Below are positions 53,251 to 61,574 of a stretch of 64,000 nt of DNA, piece by piece. Every line of letters starts with the position of its first letter. Position 1 is the first letter of the stretch. Position numbers and translations under genes: made by a program. Under the pieces are notes generated by a model that saw only the letters and a list, made by a program, of their open reading frames with translations, was not told the origin of the DNA and did not search any database. Origin of the DNA: Oscillospiraceae bacterium. GTDB lineage: Bacteria; Bacillota; Clostridia; Oscillospirales; Acutalibacteraceae. The stretch spans positions 1,240,001 through 1,304,000 of the forward strand of contig SVOB01000001.1 of assembly GCA_015066565.1 (NCBI GenBank), written 5' to 3'.

Positions 53251-55305
53251 TCAGTACATATCTATAACATAAATTTTCAGGATTCCTTCGGTGTAGGTCA
53301 TAAGCGTAAATGATTCGGGCAGTTCTTCCTCATGTTTTACAATATGCAAATCGTCGTTATTGTAAAGCGCAACATACTCGGCGCTTTCCCGTCCGAAGTC
53401 AATATCGTCTGCTACAAACTCGGCATGATTAAAAACGAGGTCAAACATCTCGTCATCGGGTGAGAAGAAGTTGCCCGTATATTTGCAGGATTGCTCGGCG
53501 CCTGTGATTTCATCATCTGCGAGATGAACCTCATAATATCTGTCACCGCCGGCGTTGAGCTCAACGCCTTTGTTGTCCTCGGCCGAATGCACAAAATACA
53601 TCCCGAAACGGCTGACTATCGTGCGGCAGGACGAGTTTTCCGCCTTCTGTTCTTTTTCCGGGTCTCTGTAGTTCAGGTCGTCCCAGACCCAGTATTCGGC
53701 GTCATCCATACTGTATTTCAAAGGCTTTTTACTGAGAATTTTTTCTGCCTTTGCAAGACCGTAATTGAAATTTATTCCGCACTGCTTTCCGTAAAAATAT
53801 TTGAGCTTATAAGTCATTACGCTTTCGGCTCTGAGAGCAAGCTCGTTATATTCGGTGTCTTCAAGACGGACTATCTGGGGGAGAGCTTCGGGAGAAAGCT
53901 CTTTGAGATAGTTGACGTCGACCTGAGCTTTCTTCTCGACGGAAGAGTTGAGATAGAGGTCAACGTTGTATTTTGAAACCAGCGTGTCAAGTCTCATACC
54001 GCCGAGAATCATTGTGAAAAGCGTTACCGCTATAACCGTATAACCGAAAAGCGGAAACCTTTTCGGCAGCCATATTTTAATTACGATTCCTACAAGCAAC
54101 GCGAGAAGAAGAGTGATAAGCCAGCAAATCGCAACCCGCTTTACGGTAAGTCCGAGCGCAGTCATATACATATACATTCTGAAATACGCCGAAGCAAAAA
54201 GGATTGTCGCCGTTGCGCTGAACACGGTGAGCATAATTCTGACGGGCAGTTTAAGCTTTCCGCAGATGAAATAAACGCCCGCGATTATCGCGACCGTCAG
54301 CGCCGTAGCGCCTGCAATATGGAAAAATCCGCTTCTCGCATATTCGGCGTAATTGATGTTTTCGGGAAGCTTTCCTGCAAACAGACCCCGTATCTGAACA
54401 AAGCCGAACAGCCCTTCAAGCAGGGTGAGAATGAAAAGAAAGGCGCAAACCGCGACTGCGTTTAACCTTGAAGGCTTTTCTTTTTCGGTTATTACGTCCT
54501 CCTCGGAATTGACAACCGAAAAGAGCATGGGAGCGACAAAAAATGTAACTATAGTTGAGAGAATAAGAGCGCCGATTATTTTTAAAATGTCGTTGAAATC
54601 AAAGTTTTCAAAGAAGCCTTCCACGGTGCTTTTGAAAAACTCGTCAGCCGAGGCGAAAAGAACAGTCAGGATTATAACGAACGGAATAGTACAGGCTGCG
54701 CCGATAATTATGTTAAGAAAAACCTTGTTCTTGCCTTTTCTGTTAAGCTTTGAAAAGACCGATTTGGCGGGAGCCGAAAGAATTGAAAACGCCTGAGAAA
54801 CATATACCCTTGAAGCCTCAACGGGAGTTGCAAGCGTAAGAGCGTCAATGCTCAGACCCGACTGTTGCATAAAAAGAAGCGCGGTAAGTACAATTACAAC
54901 GGGAGCCGTTACAAGATTTGTCAGCGTGTTCAAGTTGAAGGTATAGGTTGAGCAAAGGAACACGCAGGCGACAAGAAGCAGAATTGACACCGCGTCAAAG
55001 CTCAGCCTTTCTTTAGGTATAAGAATAAGAAATACGGCGTAAAGAGCTACGAAGCAGATAGGAATGAGCGCGCCGCCGTAAATTCCGTAATTGAGCAAAA
55101 GCGACCCGCCGAAAAACAGCGCGAACAGAAGAAGAACGCAAACGCCGGTCTTTTTCTGCTTTATAAACTCGTCGACGGCTTTCTTAAAACGGATTAGCCT
55201 CGGATTAGGCGCAACAACCGGCCTGGGATTCTGACCGTAAACAACGCCGTTGGCGTATTGCGGAGGAACGGGCGGCTGATAGTTATTATTAGGCGTATTA
55301 TCCAT
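53251..55305 (-). CDS. DUF4173-like large membrane protein
   Basis: The 684-residue protein begins with a Pro/Asn-rich cytosolic stretch (residues 1-45), then about twelve membrane helices to ~440, and ends in a ~230-residue extracytoplasmic domain. The segment ALPVNYAEYARSGFF-like (NINYAEYARSGFFHI) with LLEGLFGFVQIRGLF is the DUF4153/DUF4173 hallmark. These proteins are uncharacterised. GAGGGG precedes the ATG. A promoter with TTGACA is found 100 bases upstream, and the leader contains a CAGTCAGGC/TCTGACTG inverted repeat. Confidence 0.8.
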   Translation of the reverse strand: MDNTPNNNYQPPVPPQYANGVVYGQNPRPVVAPNPRLIRFKKAVDEFIKQKKTGVCVLLLFALFFGGSLLLNYGIYGGALIPICFVALYAVFLILIPKERLSFDAVSILLLVACVFLCSTYTFNLNTLTNLVTAPVVIVLTALLFMQQSGLSIDALTLATPVEASRVYVSQAFSILSAPAKSVFSKLNRKGKNKVFLNIIIGAACTIPFVIILTVLFASADEFFKSTVEGFFENFDFNDILKIIGALILSTIVTFFVAPMLFSVVNSEEDVITEKEKPSRLNAVAVCAFLFILTLLEGLFGFVQIRGLFAGKLPENINYAEYARSGFFHIAGATALTVAIIAGVYFICGKLKLPVRIMLTVFSATATILFASAYFRMYMYMTALGLTVKRVAICWLITLLLALLVGIVIKIWLPKRFPLFGYTVIAVTLFTMILGGMRLDTLVSKYNVDLYLNSSVEKKAQVDVNYLKELSPEALPQIVRLEDTEYNELALRAESVMTYKLKYFYGKQCGINFNYGLAKAEKILSKKPLKYSMDDAEYWVWDDLNYRDPEKEQKAENSSCRTIVSRFGMYFVHSAEDNKGVELNAGGDRYYEVHLADDEITGAEQSCKYTGNFFSPDDEMFDLVFNHAEFVADDIDFGRESAEYVALYNNDDLHIVKHEEELPESFTLMTYTEGILKIYVIDMY

Positions 55306-55401
55306 AATTACCCCTCTTTATAAATTTGCTCGGATATTTCCGCGTTTTCAGTCAGGCGTACTTTGTCTGACTGAATAACTTTTTGCGGATTGACACGTAC
55401 A

Positions 55402-55430
55402 ATATAGCACCTTATTTATCGTTTGTCAAT
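55402..55430 (-). promoter_or_regulatory. Promoter of the DUF4173-like gene
   Basis: On the minus strand TTGACA, 17 bases, TATATT. The 225-base gap to the next gene also carries an imperfect GACTG/CAGTC stem near 55475-55505 that may end the DUF2079 transcript. Confidence 0.75.
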
Positions 55431-55530
55431 AAATAATTATCGAAAAATAATATAATCGTGGTGAAAATGAAGAAGACTGCCTCCCTTTGAACAAAGAAGA
55501 CAGTCGAAAAATGAAAGCGTTTTTTATTTA

Positions 55531-57255
55531 TTAATTACTGTAAAGAACTGCAACAATATTTTCTTCATAGAATAAAAGAACATAGCCCTCCTTTAAATAA
55601 TCACTAACGGAAATTTTATTATCATACCGTAAGTCAGCTAAAATATATTCTGTAGGCTGTGAGGTGCTTTCAAGTTCATATAACTCGAAACGCTCTGAAA
55701 CATTTGCAAGTAAAAAAGTTGAAGCACATAAGGGCGCATTATCGGGAATTAACGAAATCGCCTGCTCAATTGCTTTTACCTCTTTTATTCTTGATTCGGT
55801 GGGAAACAGCTCTTTTGCTTTTGTTAAATATCCGCCAGAAAAGATAATTACAGAGCATAGTATTGCAATAATCAGACACCGACCTTTGTTTCTCTTTAAA
55901 GAGGAATAATTTGAGATTGCCAGATAAAAAAGAAGCCCACCGCTTCCGAAGACATATTGAAAGCCAATGTTAAACTGATACTTGTAATCGGTCATCAAAT
56001 TAACGACTAACAGCGGAATGAGAAGAATTAAGTTTTCGGGCTTTTTTATTGCAAAGGGTAAAAAGCTTAACCCGACTGTGAGATGGAGAAGAAAAACGAG
56101 TTTCTCTGAGGTGAATACCTGCGATATTGCATACGCCGGGTTTTGCATTATAGATTTCACAACGGTAAAGATCCCGCCGTCATCATAAATATAATTTCCG
56201 TATCTGTCGGAGGACATAATTCCCTCGCCGTAAATTGACATACATTTTGTAACAATAACAAAATAAACAATTGAGAAAACAAAGATTGTTAAACTACATT
56301 TGTAGTTTTTCTTTGCAAAAATATAGTAAAGTGAGATTACGGCAACATAAATCGCCGCATCTTCCTTTACACAGAGGGTTAAAAGTGAGAAAAGGAAGAT
56401 AGGAAATGCTTTTCCCTTTTCGAAAAAATACATTAACCACAGAATAAAGGGAGTTAAAAAGCAGTTTTCGTGAAGATACCAAAAGCAACCGCCCATAAAC
56501 GCAGGATAGAGAACAAGACATAATGAAAAAGCAACCGAGGACCTGTTTGACAAGCCGAAATGCTCACACAGCAAGGCAAGCGGGATAACAGCGCTCGAAA
56601 CAATAATCGCCTGTAAAATTAAAAGCGTACAGGGCGACGGGAATAAAAGATATATGGGAAGCAACAAATAGTAAACAGGTGAAAAATGAACGGCGAAATG
56701 ACTTAGCAAGGAGTCTCTTTCACAGGTAATTAGACATTTGCCTGTTTCCTTCATATAATAAAACATCTGTGAGAACAGTCCGAAATCATAACAGGGAGTT
56801 CTGTATGTTTTATAGTATATACAGCAAATACCGCCGACAAACAAAGTATAAAAAAGAATCAATAAAGAAATTATAAGCCATTTTTGGTTTTTGTTTATTT
56901 CAGGGATTTTTACCGAAATGTTAAAATAATGAATGGAAATGAACATAATAAGGCACATTCCAAACGAAAACATAAAATCGTTTGCCTGAATTGATGTTAA
57001 AACACAGAAAAACAGAACGCAAATAAAGAAAACCGTAAAGACCGTTTTATCATTTTTTATAAAGCAGAAAAAGACGAATAAAGCTGTAATACAAATAAGG
57101 AATACGGGAAAAGACAGACTGTCGAAAAATTTGCTTTCATAAAACGGTACGCCTGAAACAATAAGGCAGAATATTACACTGACAGAAAAACCCGTCAGCA
57201 ACCGTAAAATGAATTGATTTAGCTTTAATTCTTTTATACTGTTGAGTATTTTCAT
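55531..57255 (-). CDS. DUF2079 membrane protein, candidate BlaI target
   Basis: The 574-residue protein has about 12-13 membrane helices and resembles DUF2079 proteins, a GT-C-like family (GGCFWYLHENCFLTPFILW and RTPCYDFGLFSQMFYY, with the acidic-Phe-Gly motif of the family). The C-terminal 120 residues are a soluble domain with LIPDNAPLCASTFL. The ATG at 57255 has GGAGG six bases upstream. A BlaI-type operator lies 14 bases upstream, and a second exact copy lies inside the coding region. Enzyme activity and substrate are unknown. Confidence 0.75.
   Translation of the reverse strand: MKILNSIKELKLNQFILRLLTGFSVSVIFCLIVSGVPFYESKFFDSLSFPVFLICITALFVFFCFIKNDKTVFTVFFICVLFFCVLTSIQANDFMFSFGMCLIMFISIHYFNISVKIPEINKNQKWLIISLLILFYTLFVGGICCIYYKTYRTPCYDFGLFSQMFYYMKETGKCLITCERDSLLSHFAVHFSPVYYLLLPIYLLFPSPCTLLILQAIIVSSAVIPLALLCEHFGLSNRSSVAFSLCLVLYPAFMGGCFWYLHENCFLTPFILWLMYFFEKGKAFPIFLFSLLTLCVKEDAAIYVAVISLYYIFAKKNYKCSLTIFVFSIVYFVIVTKCMSIYGEGIMSSDRYGNYIYDDGGIFTVVKSIMQNPAYAISQVFTSEKLVFLLHLTVGLSFLPFAIKKPENLILLIPLLVVNLMTDYKYQFNIGFQYVFGSGGLLFYLAISNYSSLKRNKGRCLIIAILCSVIIFSGGYLTKAKELFPTESRIKEVKAIEQAISLIPDNAPLCASTFLLANVSERFELYELESTSQPTEYILADLRYDNKISVSDYLKEGYVLLFYEENIVAVLYSN
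56291..56308. promoter_or_regulatory. Intragenic copy of BlaI-type operator
   Basis: AAACTACATTTGTAGTTT lies inside the DUF2079 coding region, about 950 bases into the gene. Its 16-base core AACTACATTTGTAGTT is the same as the upstream operator. It might act as a roadblock or a looping site, or be a coincidence of AT-rich coding sequence. Confidence 0.45.
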
Positions 57256-57268
57256 TTTTACCTCCAAA

Positions 57269-57284
57269 AACTACATTTGTAGTT
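57269..57284. promoter_or_regulatory. BlaI-type operator before the DUF2079 gene
   Basis: AACTACATTTGTAGTT is an inverted repeat of the TACA-TGTA type bound by BlaI/MecI repressors. It lies between the blaR1-like gene and the DUF2079 ribosome site, so it should control that gene. Confidence 0.72.
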
Positions 57285-57297
57285 AATAGTACTAAAA

Positions 57298-57323
57298 CAA
57301 TAGGCGGTTATTTCCGCCTATTG
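57298..57323 (-). terminator. Hairpin after the M56 gene
   Basis: AATAGGCGGTTA pairs with a TCCGCCTATT arm around a short loop, with TTG and T-rich bases following on the minus strand. It may partly separate the M56 gene from the DUF2079 gene. Confidence 0.6.
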
Positions 57324-57324
57324 A

Positions 57325-58551
57325 TTAGTTTTCTGCGATAGCAGTTGTGGTTGTTTCATAATACGGCGCGGTTGTGGTGACCTCATAGTACGGCACGGTT
57401 GTAGTTTCTTCAAACACGTGCGTATACGGCTCACTGTAACCCTCGTCATTATTATAGTAATAAGTATATGTTTCATCCCGGTAATCAGTCAGTTGCTCGT
57501 TAAAAGTAGTTTGAGTTGTGTCAAGCTCTGAATAGTTACTCGGTGTTTCCTCTGCATAGACTTCGGATAAATTTGTCGTTGTTTCAACCGTGTTTGATTC
57601 GGTCGGTGAACTCCCTGAAACGCCGAACAATGTTCCCGAAAACAAAGTCATAATACAGACAAGAAGACAAAGACCGCCGAATTTTTTTGTCGCCCTGTGT
57701 GACAAAATCAGTTTAAGCCGATAATAAAGGTCGGCTTTTCCTCCGCCAAAGGAATCTATGATAGCGGGTTCTTTTGGGAAGGGTGAAGTTTTTTCTGCGG
57801 TTGCCGCAGACAGTATTGCCTGACAGTATGCCTTTTTTGAATCGTGACCTTCTTCGCCGATTACAGCTTCATCACATGAAAGCTCACACGCTTCGTCAAA
57901 TTTTCTTGACAGCATAGGCATTAGTGGGTTAAACCAATGGATACTGCGACAAACCAATACCAATAGCTTGAAAAACAAATCACGGCGAACAAAATGAGTA
58001 AGTTCGTGCTTAATAATCAGTCTGAGTTCACTTTCCTTATAATCGTCTCTCGGTAAGTAAACAGTTGGAAAAGAAAACCCTGTCATAGCAGGGGAGGATA
58101 ATCCCGAAAGAATAAGGATACGGGCGTTTTTTGTTCCTGTTTCCTGACAAACTTTTAGGGCGATTTCTTCTGTTGAAACGGAACAGTTATGTGCAAAACG
58201 GGAGGCGTATTCGTAAAAGCGATACTGCTTTAACAGGTAGTAAAAAACAAATCCGATAAAGCCAACCAACCATAATACAAACAGGATTAAATAAATGTTA
58301 AGGGAGTGTGACGGATTGGCGACTGTTTCTGCGGAAGATGATACATTGTAATTGTTTGAAACTGCGAATAAAGGCTTAAAAAACCCGGGCTTTACAGGAG
58401 TGAGAAAGCCTGCGAAAATTACAATCCACATTATATATCGGCGTTTTGCAGACCAAGTGTTTTTTAATAGTGAGGAAAGGGCGTAAAAACAAAGCGATAT
58501 TATACTCATTACGCCGGAGCAAATGCCAATGCTTATAATTACTTTTTCCAT
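57325..58551 (-). CDS. BlaR1-like M56 metallopeptidase sensor
   Basis: The 408-residue protein has N-terminal membrane helices (5-28, 38-52, 86-107), a cytosolic zinc-peptidase domain with KHELTHFVRRD (HELTH at 182-186) and DEACELSCDEAV carrying the third ligand, then a last helix at ~293-315. After it there is no penicillin-binding sensor domain. Instead a ~90-residue Thr/Tyr/Glu-rich tail with YYEVTTT and YYETTTT repeats ends the protein. It follows the blaI-like gene by nine bases. The likely job is to cleave that repressor on an unknown envelope signal. Confidence 0.85.
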   Translation of the reverse strand: MEKVIISIGICSGVMSIISLCFYALSSLLKNTWSAKRRYIMWIVIFAGFLTPVKPGFFKPLFAVSNNYNVSSSAETVANPSHSLNIYLILFVLWLVGFIGFVFYYLLKQYRFYEYASRFAHNCSVSTEEIALKVCQETGTKNARILILSGLSSPAMTGFSFPTVYLPRDDYKESELRLIIKHELTHFVRRDLFFKLLVLVCRSIHWFNPLMPMLSRKFDEACELSCDEAVIGEEGHDSKKAYCQAILSAATAEKTSPFPKEPAIIDSFGGGKADLYYRLKLILSHRATKKFGGLCLLVCIMTLFSGTLFGVSGSSPTESNTVETTTNLSEVYAEETPSNYSELDTTQTTFNEQLTDYRDETYTYYYNNDEGYSEPYTHVFEETTTVPYYEVTTTAPYYETTTTAIAEN

Positions 58552-58560
58552 TTTTAACCT

Positions 58561-58938
58561 CTAAATACTGTCTATCCAATCTTTAAGCTCTTTTATATCT
58601 TCTTCGGAAACCTTTTCACCGTCATAAAGGGCTTTTACAAGGCTGCTGAAAGATTTATTGCCAAACCTGTTGCGGAAGCTTTCCTGTTCAATCGACAGGT
58701 ATTGTTGTTCGGTAATTACTACATAGTAGGCTCTTTCTTTGCTTTTCTTTTCCGAACGAAGAAAGCCTTTTTTCTCGAGACGTGTAAGCATTGTGAGTAC
58801 GGTCTGTGGTTTCCAGTCTTTTTCAGGTAAAAACCGTCTTAACTTTTCAGTGAGTTCAGGGGATGTTACAGGCTCGGAAGAACTCCAAATGGTTTTCATA
58901 ATTTCAAATTCAGCGTCGGGAAGTTTTTTTAATGTCAT
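58561..58938 (-). CDS. BlaI/MecI-family repressor
   Basis: The 125-residue winged-helix protein has KKLPDAEFEIMKTIW at the start, a recognition region KDWKPQTVLTMLTRLEKKGFL (split near 44-64), and the C-terminal dimerisation helices. The ATG at 58938 has GAGGTG upstream; an extension to 59058 lacks a ribosome site and crosses the promoter. Two operators lie in its own promoter region, so it represses itself and the M56 gene. Induction would be by cleavage by the M56 partner. Confidence 0.92.
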   Translation of the reverse strand: MTLKKLPDAEFEIMKTIWSSSEPVTSPELTEKLRRFLPEKDWKPQTVLTMLTRLEKKGFLRSEKKSKERAYYVVITEQQYLSIEQESFRNRFGNKSFSSLVKALYDGEKVSEEDIKELKDWIDSI

Positions 58939-58952
58939 TGGAAACACCTCAT

Positions 58953-58965
58953 AACTACAATTGTC
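58953..58965. promoter_or_regulatory. BlaI-type operator, proximal
   Basis: AACTACAATTGTC resembles the TACA-TGTA operator with one weaker half. It lies between the -10 and the ribosome site of blaI. Confidence 0.6.
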
Positions 58966-58972
58966 TTTTTTT

Positions 58973-59001
58973 ATTTTACTACACGTGTAGTTTTTTGTCA
59001 A
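58973..59001 (-). promoter_or_regulatory. Promoter and operator of the blaI operon
   Basis: On the minus strand TTGACA, 17 bases, TAAAAT. The perfect palindrome ACTACACGTGTAGT (58978-58991) occupies the spacer and touches the -10, so repressor binding would block RNA polymerase directly. Confidence 0.85.
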
Positions 59002-59082
59002 TATAATAGAGCAGAATGTTTTATGCTGGTCTTCAACTAAATGAAAAATACGGAACACCCGATTGGGTATTCCGTATTTCTA

Positions 59083-59173
59083 CGCGGAAGGAGAGACTCG
59101 AACTCTCGCGCCGGGGTTTAGCCGACCTACGCCCTTAGCAGGGGCGCCTCGTCACCAACTTGAGTACTTCCGC
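59083..59173 (-). tRNA. tRNA-Ser (anticodon GCT)
   Basis: A 91-base type II tRNA with a long variable arm (TAGGTCGGCTAAACCCCGGC region). The acceptor stem GCGGAAG pairs with CTTCCGC, discriminator G. The anticodon stem CCCCT/AGGGG-like encloses GCT (Ser). No CCA is encoded. Confidence 0.93.
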
Positions 59174-59244
59174 ACATTGATAACGTCTCTGATTTTATTT
59201 ATTTAAATAAACAGGGGAATAGCAATTCCCCCGTAAATATCATT

Positions 59245-59335
59245 TGGCGGAGAGAGTGGGATTCGAACCCACGGTGCCCGTAAAGACACGACGGTTTTCA
59301 AGACCGTTCCGTTATGACCACTTCGGTATCTCTCC
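59245..59335 (-). tRNA. tRNA-Ser (anticodon TGA)
   Basis: A 91-base type II tRNA with acceptor GGAGAGA paired to TCTCTCC, discriminator G and encoded CCA. The anticodon stem ACGGT/ACCGT encloses CTTGAAA, giving TGA (Ser). The long variable arm reads CGTGTCTTTACGGGCACCG. It is upstream of tRNA-Ser (GCT) on the same strand, so the two may be cotranscribed. Confidence 0.94.
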
Positions 59336-59456
59336 GTAAGCGAAGATTATAATACCACAATGCACTCTCGTTTGTCAACATTAAATTGTTTTTATAAAGT
59401 AAAAAAAATCGAGGATTTTTTGTTGATATTAAACCCCTTTTGAACAGTTGTTTTGT

Positions 59457-59485
59457 TTGACATTTATATAGTATTTTGATACAAT
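59457..59485 (+). promoter_or_regulatory. Promoter of the GH31 operon
   Basis: TTGACA, 17 bases, then TACAAT, 31 bases before the GH31 start. I see no clear operator palindrome in the roughly 180-base gap. Confidence 0.78.
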
Positions 59486-59516
59486 TTAATGTGAATAATT
59501 TTCGGGAGGTAAAACA

Positions 59517-61544
59517 ATGCTTGCGCTTAATTCCGATAAAAAATCTTTAAATATTATTTTTGAAAACGAAAACGTTCTTTCCTTTTTGAAAAAGGAGCCT
59601 TTAATGTGGCTCGGTTCGGGCGAGGACGGTTTTTCTATGTCACGCGGCTCGTTTAAATTCAAGGAGAAGGTTCTTTCAAAAACCGCTCTCTATTATGAAA
59701 GCCACGAGGTTTCGGGCGGAAATATCATTCTTCATCTTGTATCGAAAAAGGATGAAACAAAGGTCAGTGTTACGGTTAAAACCGAGGGCAGTATTTTAAA
59801 GCTTATCCCCGCGGTTGAAACCGAGGGAAGCTTTAACCGTATGTGGTTCCGTATTCCTGCAACCGAGACCGAGCATGTTTACGGCTGCGGTGAGATTTTC
59901 ACAAAGTTTGATTTAAGAGGCGAAAAGGTTCGTATCTGGGTTGCTGAGCATCAGAACGGAATGAGAATCGCAAAGAAGATTATACGCAATACTCTTACCG
60001 GTCAGCACCCCCACAGAATAGGCAAGTTCCTCAATTACGAAAGTTATTATGCTCAGCCGACCTTTATGTCCTCGAGAAAGTATTTCGTTCACGTTGACTC
60101 GGACGCCTATATGGATTTCTGCTTCAACCAAACCGAATATCACGAGCTTGTTGTTCGTGATGTTGCCCCTGTTTACTTCGGCTTCGCAAACACATTTGAA
60201 GCGTTAAGCGGCGTTTTGTCGTCGCTTCTCGGCCGTCAGCCGCTTCTTCCCGAATGGGCTTATGACGGAACAATCCTCGGCATCCAGGGCGGAACCGAAA
60301 CAATGTTCAGAAAGATTGAAACAGCCGAACAGGCAGGCGTTAAGGTTACGGGCGTCTGGTGTCAGGACTGGGAGGGCGAAAGAATAACCGCCTTCGGCAA
60401 ACAGCTTATGTGGAACTGGGTCTGGGATAAGGAACTTTACCCCGACCTTGATAAAGCGATAGAGCAGTTACACGCAAGGGGAATAAAATTCCTCGGCTAT
60501 ATCAACCCGTTCCTTGCTATCGAAAAGGAGTTATATAAGGAAGCGACCGAAAAGGGCTACTGCGTAAAGGACGCTAACGGCGAGGATTATCTCGTTAAGA
60601 TTACGACCTTCCCCGCGGCTATGATTGACCTTACAAACCCCGACGCTTACGAGTGGATTAAGAATATTATCAAAACTAATATGATAGGCTTGGGTCTTGA
60701 CGGCTGGATGGCTGACTTCTCGGAATATCTTCCGACAGACTGCGTTCTCTATAACGGAATGGACGCAAAGGATATTCACAACACCTGGCCTGCGCTCTGG
60801 GCGAAGGCGAACCGTGAAGCGCTTGAAGAGACGGGCAAGCTCGGTCAGGTCCTTTTCTTCACAAGAGCGGGTCATACAAACACGGTTAAGTATTCAACTC
60901 TTATGTGGAACGGCGACCAGCACGTTGACTTTTCCTTTGACGACGGTCTTCCGTCGGTTATTCCCGCAACTCTTTCGCTCGCTGTCAGCGGCTTCGGTCT
61001 TTGCCACAGCGATATCGGCGGATACACGACCTTCGGCAAGATGAGAAGAAATGAAGAGCTGTTTATGCGTTGGAGTGAACTTAACGTCTTCACGCCTCTT
61101 TTCAGAGGCCACGAGGGCAACCAACCCGACAGCAACACTCAGTTTGACAAGAGCGATATGGTGCTCAGTCACTATGCGAAAATGTCGAGGCTTCACTACG
61201 GACTTAAGAATTACCTTATGGCGCTTGATAAAGAAAACAATCAGTTCGGCGTTCCCGTTATCAGACCTCTTTTCTATTATTACGGAAAAGAAAAGGATTT
61301 CACGGAAACTTACGAATTTTTGCTCGGCAGAGATTTGCTTGTCGCTCCCGTTCTTGAAGAGGGTGACGACAAGAGAAGCGTTTATCTTCCCGATGACGAA
61401 TGGATTAATCTCTGGAACGGCTATGAGCTTGTAGGCGGAACATATAACGTTGACGCTCCCATAGGCCAGCCGCCCGTATTCTGCCGTAAGTCAAGCCCGT
61501 ATTTAGAGCAGTTCAAGGCTCTTTTCGACAGCGAAAAAAACTAA
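59517..61544 (+). CDS. GH31 glycosidase, sulfoquinovosidase (YihQ)-like
   Basis: The 675-residue intracellular GH31 enzyme aligns over its whole length with E. coli YihQ, which releases sulfoquinovose from its glycosides. By a constant shift of five residues, the catalytic Asp405 and Asp472 of YihQ correspond to D400 (GWMADFSEYLPTD) and D467 (WNGDQHVDF). Of the five YihQ sugar-sulfonate residues (Q262, Q288, R301, W304, Y508), Q257, Q283, W299 and Y503 are kept, but R301 is Q296 (FGKQLMW). The sulfonate grip may therefore be changed. GGGAGG lies before the ATG. It is followed by an isomerase, a DUF4867-like protein and an alcohol dehydrogenase in one operon. Confidence 0.88.
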   Translation: MLALNSDKKSLNIIFENENVLSFLKKEPLMWLGSGEDGFSMSRGSFKFKEKVLSKTALYYESHEVSGGNIILHLVSKKDETKVSVTVKTEGSILKLIPAVETEGSFNRMWFRIPATETEHVYGCGEIFTKFDLRGEKVRIWVAEHQNGMRIAKKIIRNTLTGQHPHRIGKFLNYESYYAQPTFMSSRKYFVHVDSDAYMDFCFNQTEYHELVVRDVAPVYFGFANTFEALSGVLSSLLGRQPLLPEWAYDGTILGIQGGTETMFRKIETAEQAGVKVTGVWCQDWEGERITAFGKQLMWNWVWDKELYPDLDKAIEQLHARGIKFLGYINPFLAIEKELYKEATEKGYCVKDANGEDYLVKITTFPAAMIDLTNPDAYEWIKNIIKTNMIGLGLDGWMADFSEYLPTDCVLYNGMDAKDIHNTWPALWAKANREALEETGKLGQVLFFTRAGHTNTVKYSTLMWNGDQHVDFSFDDGLPSVIPATLSLAVSGFGLCHSDIGGYTTFGKMRRNEELFMRWSELNVFTPLFRGHEGNQPDSNTQFDKSDMVLSHYAKMSRLHYGLKNYLMALDKENNQFGVPVIRPLFYYYGKEKDFTETYEFLLGRDLLVAPVLEEGDDKRSVYLPDDEWINLWNGYELVGGTYNVDAPIGQPPVFCRKSSPYLEQFKALFDSEKN

Positions 61545-61574
61545 GTTAATTATTCCAAGGAGGATTATCAATAA

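Noticed and set aside
58561-59058. A longer BlaI protein starting at 59058
   Set aside because: The extension crosses the promoter and both operators and has no ribosome site; the 125-residue form has the family's usual length.
59517-61544. Ordinary alpha-glucosidase or alpha-xylosidase
   Set aside because: The long alignment with YihQ and the kept Gln/Gln/Trp/Tyr pocket residues favour the sulfoquinovosidase-like branch, though the substrate stays open.
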